NCBI GenBank assembly: GCA_002694745.1
Contig: NZMY01000059.1
Coordinates: 20,947-84,946, forward strand
Direction: 5' to 3'
Source: Croceicoccus sp.
Lineage (GTDB): Bacteria > Pseudomonadota > Alphaproteobacteria > Sphingomonadales > Sphingomonadaceae
Length of the DNA stretch: 64,000 nucleotides
Translations under genes and position numbers: made by a program
Shown: one piece after another, positions 8,056 through 16,860 of the stretch
Layout: each line of letters begins with the position of its first letter
Position numbering within the stretch: position 1 is the stretch's first letter
The notes under the pieces: model-generated
Database searches by the model: none
What the model was told of the DNA's origin: nothing
What the model saw: the letters and a program-made list of their open reading frames with translations, nothing else

Positions 8056-9215
8056 GCCGCTGGGCCGATTATCTGGCGCAGCTTTCCTCGGTAGAGGACG
8101 TGCTTGCCATGCTTCCGGCCAAGGCTAATCCGGCTGATGTCGCCGAAGCGGAGCGCATGCTTTTCATGGCGCTCGCTTCGGGTTGGTTGACCGCCTTTGC
8201 GAATCGCGACAATCCCGATTTCGTTCCGGCGGTCGGCACCCATTTCAACCTTGTCGGCACCAATCCCGATTTCATTTACGCGGCGGCCTCCATCGATGGC
8301 GATGGCAGCTACCTGCTAACGGGCGAGCGCGGTGAAAGCCTTTTCGTGCAGATGGATATCACGGCAGGCGGCCTAGGCGTGATGGATGCGTTGGGGCCAT
8401 CGCTGGGGACGGTCGATTTCGACGATCTTGCGGTGGATGGGGAAGGGCGCTTTTCCCTGATGTTGAGCCATGAACGGCCTGCGGGCTGGAGCGGCGACTG
8501 GCGTCATCTCGATCGCTCGGCTCGATCGCTCTCCCTCCGTCAGGCCAGCTATGACTGGGGTGCGGAAAGGGAAGCGCGAATTGCCATTGAACGGACCGAC
8601 ATCGCCCATTCTCCCCGTCGGTGGACGCAAAGGGAAATCGGCGAGCGGCTGATGGCGCTATGCGGGTATCCCAAGCGGATCGGGACCATGTCCCTGGGCT
8701 TTATTGCTGCGCAACAACAAAAGGGTTTGTGGAACGCGGTCGAACATGACGACTGGGCGGGACGCGGCGGCGTTGAGGGGCAGCATTATTACCAGGGCCT
8801 GTTCCGGCTAGAACCTGGTAGCGCCCTGTTGCTGGAAAGCGCATTGCCCGATGCGGTGCGCTACTGGAACGTGCAATTGAACGACATGCGCTGGAACACG
8901 ATCGATTGGATGAACCGTCAGTCGAGCCTGAATGGCGGGCAGGCGAGCATCGATGCCGATGGCAGGTTTCGCGCAGTGATCGCCTTGGATGATCCGGGCA
9001 TCGCCAACTGGCTGGACCCGGGCGGTTATTCGGAAGGCTCGATCATGCTGCGCTGGAGCGGGGCGAGCAGTGGGCCGGAGCCGAGCCTGACCGTCGTTCC
9101 CCTCGACAAGCTTGATGCGCGGCTGCCTCCGGAGACGATACGGATTTCGCCAGCGGAAAGGCAAGAGGCCCTGCGCGCGCGCCGCCGTTCCGTGCAGATG
9201 CGCCGCCGTTGGTAG
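8052..9215 (+). CDS. DUF1214-like protein of unknown function
   Basis: A 387-residue protein starting with GTG that overlaps the sulfotransferase stop (GTGA), so the two are probably translationally coupled. The central beta-rich part (DGSYLLTGERGESLFVQMDI) and the C-terminal ALDDPGIANWLDPGG resemble DUF1214 proteins. The protein at 58112 shares the same features, including ALADPGVANWID, so the two are paralogues. No signal peptide or catalytic motif is visible. Function unknown; the coupling suggests the two proteins act together. Confidence 0.7.
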   Translation: MSRWADYLAQLSSVEDVLAMLPAKANPADVAEAERMLFMALASGWLTAFANRDNPDFVPAVGTHFNLVGTNPDFIYAAASIDGDGSYLLTGERGESLFVQMDITAGGLGVMDALGPSLGTVDFDDLAVDGEGRFSLMLSHERPAGWSGDWRHLDRSARSLSLRQASYDWGAEREARIAIERTDIAHSPRRWTQREIGERLMALCGYPKRIGTMSLGFIAAQQQKGLWNAVEHDDWAGRGGVEGQHYYQGLFRLEPGSALLLESALPDAVRYWNVQLNDMRWNTIDWMNRQSSLNGGQASIDADGRFRAVIALDDPGIANWLDPGGYSEGSIMLRWSGASSGPEPSLTVVPLDKLDARLPPETIRISPAERQEALRARRRSVQMRRRW

Positions 9216-9225
9216 CAGAGCGCCG

Positions 9226-10004
9226 TCAGGCCGAGCCGAGCTTCTCCGCGCCGCCCGTCAGCACATCGTCGCCCATGCGCGCACGGGCCTGTTCCTCGTC
9301 CGCAAGGCCTTGGGCGGTGGGGTGCTGGACATCGTCCTTCGTCAACCTGCCGGTCAGCCTGTCCCAATGCGTGACCAGCAGGTCGTCGCGTTCGACGAGG
9401 TCTGACAGCGCAAGTTCCGGCGCGTCTTTCCAACCTGCCAGCTGTCGGAGGAATTGACCTTGTAGATGCCGACATAACGATATCGCGGCGTGGTGGGGAT
9501 CATCTGTCCATGGCTGCGAAACGCCAGCAGGGCTGCGCTGTGAACGCCCGGACGGCGCACGGCGGCAGGCAGATAGCTGTCGGCATACCATTCGTGCAAT
9601 TCGGCGTCCTTGCCCGGTGCGGCATTGAACTGTTCGAACACGACGCCGCCCGAATGTTCGATTTCGGGGTCGTTGTTCCGGAATGCCAGCGGATAATAGT
9701 GATAATCCTCAAGCACGCTGTCATCGATGGCGGTGGTGACCATCATGCGGCTGGTCAGCGCATTCTCCCAATGCTCGCGCGAGAAACGTTCGGGATCGAA
9801 TACATCGTAAAGGGCGAAATACTGCCAGTCATATTCCGGCGGGATGTCCATCGGCTGATGCGGACTGCGGCTAAAACGCTGCGCGGTGACAGAGCCGCGG
9901 AATCGCAGTGCATCGCGGATGTGGATGTTGGTGTACCAGTCGTCGAGGTCAGCCTCGCGCCCCGGACGCGCCTTGGTCAGTACGACGAGGACCGCTTCGA
10001 TCAT
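9226..10004 (-). pseudogene. EthD-like tandem-domain protein gene with a -1 frameshift
   Basis: From ATG at 10004 the reading frame encodes two EthD/Dabb-like halves (VLVVLTKARPGREADLDDWY and later VFEQFNAAPGKDAELHEWYA). It runs to about 9440 (YKVNSSDSW) and then becomes unlike a protein until a stop at 9354. The neighbouring frame from about 9450 continues sensibly (GWKDAPELALSDLVERDDLL) and stops at 9226, just next to the converging gene end at 9215. This points to one missing base around 9431-9450. No slippery heptamer is seen, so a real mutation or a sequencing error is more likely than programmed frameshifting. It is the last gene of the PQQ-dehydrogenase operon. Confidence 0.7.
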
Positions 10005-10009
10005 GCCTG

Positions 10010-10843
10010 CTATCCGCCAACGCGGGTAAAGGGCATGTGCGGCGCGCCCATCGTTTCGCGATAGGAAATCGGCTGCTTCCCGTCGAGATCGCTGACTCCG
10101 TAACGCGCGCCCATTTCGGCCCCGATCAGCGCCTGCCCGGTGAAGGACATTATCCTGGGGTCGGCGTACAGGGCTTGCAGTACGCGCGCGGCGAATTCGG
10201 GCGTCTCCCATTGGGGAAGGCTTTCGCGCATGTCGGGGGGCAGCATGTCGGCAGGCATGGCTTTCACCGCATCGGTCAGGATGAAGCCCGGCCAATAGGA
10301 AATTGCGGCCACGCCGTGCGGGGCAAGGTCCACTGCCATGTCGGCCATCATCTTGTCGGTTCCGGCCTTGGCCGCGCCATAGGCGGCCCCGTGGAAATAG
10401 GACACCGCGCCATAAAATGAAATGCTCGCGATCAGGCCCTTGCCCGCCTTGGCCATCATCGGTGCCGCATGCCACGAAGCGACATAGTTGGAGCGCAGGC
10501 CGACATCGATCATATCGACAAGGTGCAAAGGCTTTTCCCAGAACGGACCGGGCGCGATCAGGTCCATCGCATGCACCGCCGCGGCATTGTTGACCAATAT
10601 TTCGATCCGGCCTGCTTCGTGCTCGATCCGGGCGAAGGCACTGGCGACCGATGCGTCGTCGGCATGGTCGCATGCGATGGCAATCGGCTTGCCGCCGCGG
10701 TCCGCGATTTCGCCGGACACCGCCGCCAGATCCGCCTCGTTCCGGCCCGTCACCACCACGGTAGCGCCATCGGCTCCGAACTCGCGGGCGATACCCCGGC
10801 CAAGGCCCCTTGTTGCTCCGGTAACGACTGCGACAATGCTCAT
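10010..10843 (-). CDS. Short-chain dehydrogenase/reductase (SDR)
   Basis: A 277-residue SDR with TGATRGLG at 8-15, NNAA at 85-88, and active-site Tyr155 and Lys159 (YGAAK). A long insertion after NNAA (DLIAPGPFWEKPLHLVDMIDVG) and an extended C-terminus ending in MPFTRVGG set it apart from the other SDRs here. The start overlaps the stop of the PQQ dehydrogenase gene by four bases. It probably acts on a keto or hydroxy intermediate of the same route. Confidence 0.87.
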   Translation of the reverse strand: MSIVAVVTGATRGLGRGIAREFGADGATVVVTGRNEADLAAVSGEIADRGGKPIAIACDHADDASVASAFARIEHEAGRIEILVNNAAAVHAMDLIAPGPFWEKPLHLVDMIDVGLRSNYVASWHAAPMMAKAGKGLIASISFYGAVSYFHGAAYGAAKAGTDKMMADMAVDLAPHGVAAISYWPGFILTDAVKAMPADMLPPDMRESLPQWETPEFAARVLQALYADPRIMSFTGQALIGAEMGARYGVSDLDGKQPISYRETMGAPHMPFTRVGG

Positions 10844-13203
10844 TTTTTCTCCCCCTGTACCCGAGTGCCCTGCGGCAACGCATAGGCAATCAGCTCGTTG
10901 CTATATCCCGACAATATGCCGCCATGTCCGCCGGCGGCGATCACAACGAATTGCCGACCGGACCGGTCGGACCAGTAGGTCATGGGCGTGGCATTGCCGC
11001 CCGCCGGTAGTCGTCCATGCCAAAGCTCCTTGCCCGACCGAAGTTCATAGGCGCGGATCATGTGTTCCTGCGTGGCACCGATGAAGGCCAGTCCGCTGCC
11101 CGTGACCACGCCGCCGCCGATATTGGGCACGCCCATCGGGATCGGTATGCCAAGCGGCATCATCAGCGGGCCGCTATCGCGCGCCGTGCCGAACGGCTTT
11201 TGCCAAAGCAGCTTGCCCGAAACGAGGTCGACAGCGCTGACGAGCCCGTAGGGCGGCTCTGTACAGGGCGCGACGAGCAGGGACAGGAACGGCGCAACCG
11301 AGGCTGCATAGGGTGTCCCCGTTTGTGCCACGGGCCCTGCAACGTTTTCGTAACTTGGGACCGCAACGGGCTTCAGGCCGATCCTGTCGGCTTCTTCGCG
11401 CGGTATCAGGCGGTTGTAGTTCAGGACATGCGACGAATTCACGAATGCGATGCCCCGCACCGGATCGACAGCGATGCTGCCCCAGTTGTTGCCGCCCAGA
11501 GAGCCCGGCCAGATGATCGACGCGCGGTCGGTCTCGATCGGAGTCATGTGCCCGTCGAAACGCGCCTGCCGGAACTTCAGGCGACACCATGCCTGATCTA
11601 CCAGCGCCATGCCCCACATGCTGCGCTCGCTTGGCCGCGGCCCTTCGAAACTGGGCAGGCCGACCGAGAACGGCTGCGTGGGCGACGCGCGGTCGCCATC
11701 TGCCTTCGAAGGCGTCACCGGCAATTCGGCAACCTCGGCGATGGGCTCTCCCGTGCGGCGGTCTAGCATGAACAGCTCGCCCCGCTTCGTCGGCTGCAGC
11801 AGGGCGGGGCGGCCGTCGGGCAGATCGAACAGGACAGGCTGTGATCCGACATCGTAGTCCCAGATATCGTGATGGGCCGTCTGGAAATGCCAGCGCGGCC
11901 GGCCGGTTTCAGCATCCAGCGCAACTACGCTGGTCGAGTATCTCTCCATTTCCGGCGTGCGGTGCAGCCCCGTATAATCCGGGGTGGCATTGCCCATCGG
12001 TACATAGACCATGCCCAGCTCTTCATCGGCGCTCATCACGCTCCAGCTGTTGGGCGTACCTGGGGTATAGGTCTCGCCCGGCGCAGGCTCGCCCATCCGG
12101 TCGGGGGCGCCCATGTCCCATGCCCATGCCAGCTTTCCGGTGATGGCATCATAGGCGCGGATCACGCCTGAAGGCTCGCCGACCATCTGGCCGTCGGTGA
12201 CCCAACCGCCGATCACCAGCTTCCCCGAAACGAGCGTGGGCGGTGAGGAAACGTGGTAGTAGCCCGGCGGGGCCTTGCTCATGCCGCGTAGCAGATCGAC
12301 TTCACCTTCTTTGCCAAAATCGGTGCAGGGCTGCCCTGTCTGCGCGTCGAGGGCGATCAGGCGGCTGTCGATAGTCGCGGTGTAGATCCGCGCGGCACAG
12401 CTTTCGCCGGCTGCCGCATCGGGCGCCGCGAAGTAAGTGACGCCCCTGCATGTCTGGCCGAAAACCCCGGTCGCGTCGGCATGGGCTTCAAAGCGCCAGA
12501 TCTGCTTACCGCTTTCGGGATCGAGGGCGATGACGTCATTATAGCCGGTGCAGACATACAGCCGGTCGTCAACCATCAGCGGGGTTGCCTGAAAAGGCGC
12601 GGGCTGACCGTTCGGTTCTCGCCCGGTCGAATAGCGCCACACCTCTTGCAGCGCACCGACATTGGCAGGGGTGATCTGGTCAAGGGGCGAAAAGCGGCGT
12701 CCTGCCTGCAGATTCCCGTAATGATGCCATTCGCCGTCGCGCGCAGATGCGGGCGCTCCGGCCAGACCGGCAAGATCGGTGCCGCCGGTGATACGGTCGT
12801 TCCAGAAAGTCCACGAAAGCCCCGCAAGCAGACCCAGAAGCGCTACGCCCAACAGTCCGCCGCTGATCCGCGTGACGGGGACGACGCCCAGCGATCGCCG
12901 CACCCATGGGGTAAGCAGCCAGATGCCGATGACCGTAAGCAAGCCCATCCGGCCCAGCAGTGGCCAGAAGGCGAAGCCCGCTTCCCAAACCGACCATGCC
13001 AGCGAAAGGGTCCATATGGCGGCATAGACATAAAGCGCTCTTGCCGATTGACGCCAAAGCAATCCGGCGACGGCAATGAATGCCAGACTGCCAGCCACAT
13101 AATATGGCGAACCGCCCGCCAGCAGAAGTTGTGCGCCGATCCAGATCAGACTGATGCCCAGAAGCAGCACCAGTATTGCCAGCAAACGATTTAACCAGGT
13201 CAC
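10840..13203 (-). CDS. Membrane-bound PQQ-dependent dehydrogenase (glucose/quinate/shikimate family)
   Basis: A 787-residue protein close to the usual size of membrane quinoprotein glucose dehydrogenase. About five hydrophobic helices occupy residues 5-140. A periplasmic eight-bladed PQQ propeller follows, with repeated propeller strands such as LYVCTGYNDVIALDPESGKQIW and VVALDAETGRPRWHFQ. Such enzymes oxidise alcohols or sugars in the periplasm and pass electrons to ubiquinone. The start is GTG at 13203. No PQQ biosynthesis genes lie in the window, so the cofactor must come from elsewhere. It sits in a five-gene leftward operon beginning at 14456. Confidence 0.92.
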   Translation of the reverse strand: MTWLNRLLAILVLLLGISLIWIGAQLLLAGGSPYYVAGSLAFIAVAGLLWRQSARALYVYAAIWTLSLAWSVWEAGFAFWPLLGRMGLLTVIGIWLLTPWVRRSLGVVPVTRISGGLLGVALLGLLAGLSWTFWNDRITGGTDLAGLAGAPASARDGEWHHYGNLQAGRRFSPLDQITPANVGALQEVWRYSTGREPNGQPAPFQATPLMVDDRLYVCTGYNDVIALDPESGKQIWRFEAHADATGVFGQTCRGVTYFAAPDAAAGESCAARIYTATIDSRLIALDAQTGQPCTDFGKEGEVDLLRGMSKAPPGYYHVSSPPTLVSGKLVIGGWVTDGQMVGEPSGVIRAYDAITGKLAWAWDMGAPDRMGEPAPGETYTPGTPNSWSVMSADEELGMVYVPMGNATPDYTGLHRTPEMERYSTSVVALDAETGRPRWHFQTAHHDIWDYDVGSQPVLFDLPDGRPALLQPTKRGELFMLDRRTGEPIAEVAELPVTPSKADGDRASPTQPFSVGLPSFEGPRPSERSMWGMALVDQAWCRLKFRQARFDGHMTPIETDRASIIWPGSLGGNNWGSIAVDPVRGIAFVNSSHVLNYNRLIPREEADRIGLKPVAVPSYENVAGPVAQTGTPYAASVAPFLSLLVAPCTEPPYGLVSAVDLVSGKLLWQKPFGTARDSGPLMMPLGIPIPMGVPNIGGGVVTGSGLAFIGATQEHMIRAYELRSGKELWHGRLPAGGNATPMTYWSDRSGRQFVVIAAGGHGGILSGYSNELIAYALPQGTRVQGEKK

Positions 13204-13230
13204 CTCGTTGCAATCTCACTTTTATGCGGA

Positions 13231-14007
13231 TCAGGGCACAAGTGCACTGGGGCCACCGAACGCCATGCGTGCGATCACGGCGGGGGCGATATTGATCGCT
13301 AGGAAAGTCACCTGAAAAAGCAATACCATGCCCCACAGCCGAGCCCATTCCCGGCCGAGGCCGGCGGGCTTGGTCGCTGCGCCAAGGCGAACCTCATGCG
13401 CCATGAATCCTTGTTGATCGCGATCGGCAAGCATCCCGACGAACCAGCCAGCCCACAGACCGATGAGCAGGGGGAAAACGAGCGGCAACCGTCCCTGTTC
13501 GCTTTCCAGCGCTGGTCCCACCACCGAATCATAGGTCCACCAGCCGTTGGCGACTGAACTGCCCTCGACATAGATCTGATAGGCAAGGAAGAGCGGAAAC
13601 GCGGTCATGAACGATAGCGCATAGGCCGATCGAGCAGGGAATTTGCGCTTGAGGAACAGCACCAGCGAGGTCAGCAAGGGAATCGAGACGGCAAACCACC
13701 ATCCCCAGCTGAACGGCATGAACAGCGGCTTCACCGGCGTCGTATAGGCCATCTCGCCCCAGAATGGCAGGCGCGCGAATTGGGGGTTCCATGCGACATA
13801 GGCGCCCCAGTCACCGAAAAATTCCTGCCAGAAACCGCTTGAGGCTGCGATCAGCATCAGACCGAAAAGCGGGATGCGGCGGTTCTTCACCGCAAGCGCC
13901 GCGGCCGCCAGAAGCAGCGCACTCCACAGATAGATGCTGCCGGTTTCCATCACCCATGGATTGACGGGGTCGCCCATCGTCTGGGCGGCGAGCGCCTCAG
14001 GACTCAT
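13231..14007 (-). CDS. Multi-pass membrane protein, possibly AveC-like (spirocyclase family)
   Basis: A 258-residue protein with about six hydrophobic segments (SIYLWSALLLAAAALAV, LFGLMLIAASSGF, WWFAVSIPLLTSLVLFL, SFMTAFPLFLAYQIY, VFPLLIGLWAGWFVGML, MVLLFQVTFLAINIAPAVIA). Polar loops with GDWGAYVAWNP and PFSWGWW lie between them. The pattern recalls AveC-like membrane proteins known from actinobacteria, some of which act as spiroketal cyclases; this is only a tentative match. ATG at 14007 overlaps the upstream stop (ATGA) and replaces a longer open frame. A second, possibly related membrane protein is at 60830. Confidence 0.5.
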   Translation of the reverse strand: MSPEALAAQTMGDPVNPWVMETGSIYLWSALLLAAAALAVKNRRIPLFGLMLIAASSGFWQEFFGDWGAYVAWNPQFARLPFWGEMAYTTPVKPLFMPFSWGWWFAVSIPLLTSLVLFLKRKFPARSAYALSFMTAFPLFLAYQIYVEGSSVANGWWTYDSVVGPALESEQGRLPLVFPLLIGLWAGWFVGMLADRDQQGFMAHEVRLGAATKPAGLGREWARLWGMVLLFQVTFLAINIAPAVIARMAFGGPSALVP

Positions 14008-14456
14008 CGCGCCATTGCCTTGATGTGTTCGGGAAGGTTGTGGTTGTAGCATTTCTTTTCGTAGAGGCCGGAAATGCGCCAGCCGTTCTGGGTGCGGCGG
14101 AACTGGTGGATGTACCACAGGCCGAAGAAGATTGTCTGGGGCTGCCCATCATCGCCGGGAACGACCATCGGGTTTGTGCAGACCGACCGCGTTTCGCAGC
14201 GATCACCGTCAAAGCTGTATTGCGTGGTCGAAACCGCATGCTGCGACATCGGCACGGGCCCAAGACTGGCTGCGAGGAACGACTTGATATCGGCCAGCGA
14301 ACCTTTCACGCCGACCATTTCGCTATAGTCGATTACGGCATCATCGGTGAAATAGCCGTCAAGGGCATCGAAGTCCTTGTTGTCCACGGCATAGCAATAT
14401 CCCACCATCAGGTCCTGAATCTCGAACCTGTCCGACATTTCTTCGATCGAAAGCAC
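14004..14456 (-). CDS. SnoaL/NTF2-like protein
   Basis: A 150-residue protein with the NTF2-like pattern: RFEIQDLMVGYCYAVDNKDFDALDGYFTDDAVIDYS at the N-terminus, and TQNGWRISGLYEKKCYN near the end. It is the first gene of the leftward PQQ-dehydrogenase operon, with a regulon box 60 bases upstream. Family members include isomerases, epoxide hydrolases and cyclases. No specific activity can be assigned. Confidence 0.8.
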   Translation of the reverse strand: MLSIEEMSDRFEIQDLMVGYCYAVDNKDFDALDGYFTDDAVIDYSEMVGVKGSLADIKSFLAASLGPVPMSQHAVSTTQYSFDGDRCETRSVCTNPMVVPGDDGQPQTIFFGLWYIHQFRRTQNGWRISGLYEKKCYNHNLPEHIKAMAR

Positions 14457-14515
14457 GGCAGTCTCCCTTCTGTCCGCTTATGCCACATGAATGTGCGGGT
14501 AATCGCCGGTCTGTT

Positions 14516-14531
14516 CCTGCCGATTGGTAGG
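14516..14531. promoter_or_regulatory. Regulon box CCTGCC-GATT-GGTAGG
   Basis: Exact match to CCTRYC-N4-GRYAGG in the divergent region between the NTF2-like genes at 14456 and 14650. It is 60 bases from the leftward start and about 120 from the rightward one. Confidence 0.55.
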
Positions 14532-14649
14532 TTGCAGACCGCAGCATGGAATTGAAAAGGGCCGCGATCGATGGCCGTATCCCTCTTCGGGCCTGGTCAG
14601 ACGTATCCCTACGCTGCAAGATCGCAGCTCGACATAATGGAGAGTTTTT

Positions 14650-15180
14650 ATGGCTGGACGGATCCCGCCCTTCACACTGGATGATTTCAAGCTTTCGCCC
14701 GAAAAGCGTGCCGAGATTTGCGAAGGCCTGACCGAACGTCAAACGTTCATGGTCAACCAGTGGATGAACCTGCACGACAAGCTGAACGTAGGCGACTGGT
14801 CCGGATTCGACGAGTTCATGGACAAGGACAAGATGACCTACGACAATCCGAACCGGCCCGATCTGGGGACGTTCGAAGAGTGGAACAGCTCGCCCCGCGC
14901 GCTTTTCACTACGTTCCCGCCGTCGGTCTACCGCACGCTCAAAGCATGGGGCCGTGGCGACGACGAGATCTGCGTCCTGTGCCACCACCACGGCAAGCAC
15001 ACGGGCGGCCCCTACATGGGTGTTCAGCCGACAGGCAATCAGCTCGACGTGCTCTGGTTCAGCTGGATCAAGTTCGACGGCGACAAGATCGTGCACATCT
15101 ATTCCATCTCGGACGTGCTTTCGATGCTGATCGACCTTGAAGTGATCGAGGCTCCGCAGCCGGTCGATCCCTACAAGTAA
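14650..15180 (+). CDS. NTF2/SnoaL-like ester-cyclase-type protein
   Basis: A 176-residue protein, single-gene unit, with ATG behind GGAGAGTTTTT. Helical N-terminus (SPEKRAEICEGLTERQTFMVNQW), then a conserved-looking MTYDNPNRPDLGTFEEW and a C-terminal VLWFSWIKFDGDKIVHIYSISD typical of SnoaL/ester-cyclase relatives. A histidine-rich patch LCHHHGKHTGG is notable and could bind a metal or take part in catalysis. A strong hairpin follows at 15194. No firm function. Confidence 0.72.
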   Translation: MAGRIPPFTLDDFKLSPEKRAEICEGLTERQTFMVNQWMNLHDKLNVGDWSGFDEFMDKDKMTYDNPNRPDLGTFEEWNSSPRALFTTFPPSVYRTLKAWGRGDDEICVLCHHHGKHTGGPYMGVQPTGNQLDVLWFSWIKFDGDKIVHIYSISDVLSMLIDLEVIEAPQPVDPYK

Positions 15181-15193
15181 GGCAGCGCCAGTC

Positions 15194-15237
15194 ATGACGC
15201 GAAAGGGGGGCAATTCTGCCCTCCTTTTTCGCGTCAT
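15194..15237. terminator. Bidirectional hairpin terminator
   Basis: A long inverted repeat with outer arms ATGACGCGAAA/TTTCGCGTCAT and inner arms GGGGGGC/GCCCTCC around an AATTCT loop. It lies between converging genes (14650 rightward, SDR at 15262 leftward) and has A-rich/T-rich flanks, suiting intrinsic termination in both directions. Confidence 0.8.
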
Positions 15238-15261
15238 AGCGCGACCGGCCGCGTCGCTGGG

Positions 15262-16014
15262 TTAGAGGCTGAAACCGCCATCCACGATGATCGTCTGGCC
15301 AGTAATATACGACGCCCGGTCCGAGGCGAGGAAGCGAACCGCTTCAGCCACGTCCTCACCGTTGCCAAAGCGGCGCAGGGCGATCGTCTTCTTCTGCTGT
15401 TCCCAGATTTCAGGCGTGTAGAGCCTCTTGACCAATTCTGCGCCAAGGCCGGCGTCGATGATTCCGGGCGCCACCATATTGGCGCGGATACCAAACTTGC
15501 CTTCTTCCTTGGCGATTGCGCGGCCCAGCGCTTCCATGCCTGCCTTGGGAACCGAAGATAGCGCATCGCCGGGCGGGAAGGTGTAGTTTGCGACCGACAC
15601 AACGATCACGAAATTACCGCTTCCTTGCTGGCGGAACACGGGCAGTGCTGCTGCAACGACGCGCATCAGGCCGAGCAATTCGGTCTCGATCACCTCGCGC
15701 CACTGGGGTTCCTCAATCCGGCTGACGAAAGGCTGTTCGATGGCGACACCCGATGCGAATACCACCGCATCGATCCGCCCAAAATGATCACTCGCCGCCG
15801 CGACGGCCGAACTCACGGACACAGGCTCGGTCAGGTCGCACGGCACCGGCCAGCCCTCGCAGAATTCCGGCAATTGAGTGGCAAGCTCTTCAGCGGCCGA
15901 TTTGTTCGAGCGATAGGAAAGCGCAATCCCATCAAAATCCTGCGCAAGTGCGTGCGCGCAGGCCCGGCCGAGGCCACCGGTCGCGCCGATGACGAATGCT
16001 GTCCTCCCGCTCAT
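15262..16014 (-). CDS. SDR-family protein with altered active site
   Basis: A 250-residue SDR fold: GATGGLG at 10-16, Ser140 in VIVVSVANY, Lys157. The usual catalytic tyrosine of YxxxK is absent: the segment reads SSVPK at 153-157, with Ser153 at the tyrosine position. Tyr144 nearby might substitute. The C-terminal TGQTIIVDGGFSL is normal. Either the enzyme uses another residue or it has lost dehydrogenase activity. It ends a leftward operon and its start overlaps the hydrolase stop by ATGA. Confidence 0.85.
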   Translation of the reverse strand: MSGRTAFVIGATGGLGRACAHALAQDFDGIALSYRSNKSAAEELATQLPEFCEGWPVPCDLTEPVSVSSAVAAASDHFGRIDAVVFASGVAIEQPFVSRIEEPQWREVIETELLGLMRVVAAALPVFRQQGSGNFVIVVSVANYTFPPGDALSSVPKAGMEALGRAIAKEEGKFGIRANMVAPGIIDAGLGAELVKRLYTPEIWEQQKKTIALRRFGNGEDVAEAVRFLASDRASYITGQTIIVDGGFSL

Positions 16015-16859
16015 CCGGCGGCATCCGCAGAAACGCGAGCCAGCTGATCGAGCAGTTTTGCTGCGAATTCGTCATTGCGGTCGGCGGTGAACATGTGGCC
16101 CACGCCTTTCGTGATCAGCACTTCAAGCTGGGGAGCAAGCTTCTGGAAACGCGCTGTATTATCGTCATGAACCAAGTGGCTTAGTTCCGCACGGACCATG
16201 ACGACAGGCGAAGAAACGCGTGCCGCCGCTGCGAGTACCGCCTCGTTCTCACTGGCGGGGTGGAGGAATTCGTCCTTGCCGGTCGCAGGGTCCCAGTGCC
16301 AGTGCCATCGCCCGGCAGGATCCTGCCTCATGGAACGGCCAAGGCGCGATGCATCGTCGATGCGGGGTTGCTCCAGATGGAGGGCCAGTGCGTCTGCAGC
16401 CGCATCGAGACTTGGATAGCCATCCGCTCCCTCGGCAAAGAATCGGCGGATTCCGTCAATCGCGTGATTGGGCATGTCCGGCGCGACATCGGCCAGCATG
16501 ATCAGCCGCACTTTTTCGGGATGGCGCGATCCGGCGATCAGCGAGGCCTGCCCTCCACGAGACGCGCCGACGAGCACTACGTGATGGTCGAACTGATCGA
16601 GCAGGCTTCCGACATCTCGGGCAAATGCGTCGACATGATAATCGCCATCCGCCGCCCAGTCGCTTTCGCCATGGCCGCGCAGGTCGAACGCAATACCGTA
16701 ATAGCCCGCCTCGCCAACCTTGCGGGCAGAGCCCCGCCATGAGCTGCGGCTTTGGCCTCCGCCATGGAAAAAGAGGACGGGCGGAGCCTGCGGGTCGCCA
16801 AAGGCTTCACCCGCAAGCTCCAGGCCGTCCCCCTGATATCTGACTTTCGTGCCGTACAA
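16011..16859 (-). CDS. Alpha/beta hydrolase
   Basis: About 282 residues if started at TTG 16859, two bases after the stop of the VOC gene; no ATG or Shine-Dalgarno site is clear, so the start is uncertain. Oxyanion-hole region FFHGGGQSRSSW, nucleophile elbow GASRGG and a late GVGHMFTADRNDE with histidine form the expected catalytic set. Members hydrolyse esters, lactones, epoxides or C-C bonds of vinylogous diketones. Lying between an acyl-CoA dehydrogenase operon and an SDR, it may open a ring or cleave a lactone. Confidence 0.85.
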   Translation of the reverse strand: MYGTKVRYQGDGLELAGEAFGDPQAPPVLFFHGGGQSRSSWRGSARKVGEAGYYGIAFDLRGHGESDWAADGDYHVDAFARDVGSLLDQFDHHVVLVGASRGGQASLIAGSRHPEKVRLIMLADVAPDMPNHAIDGIRRFFAEGADGYPSLDAAADALALHLEQPRIDDASRLGRSMRQDPAGRWHWHWDPATGKDEFLHPASENEAVLAAAARVSSPVVMVRAELSHLVHDDNTARFQKLAPQLEVLITKGVGHMFTADRNDEFAAKLLDQLARVSADAAG

Positions 16860-16860
16860 C

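Noticed and set aside
9420..9460. Programmed -1 frameshifting in the EthD-like gene
   Set aside because: No X-XXY-YYZ slippery heptamer or obvious downstream pseudoknot is visible; mutation or sequence error is simpler.
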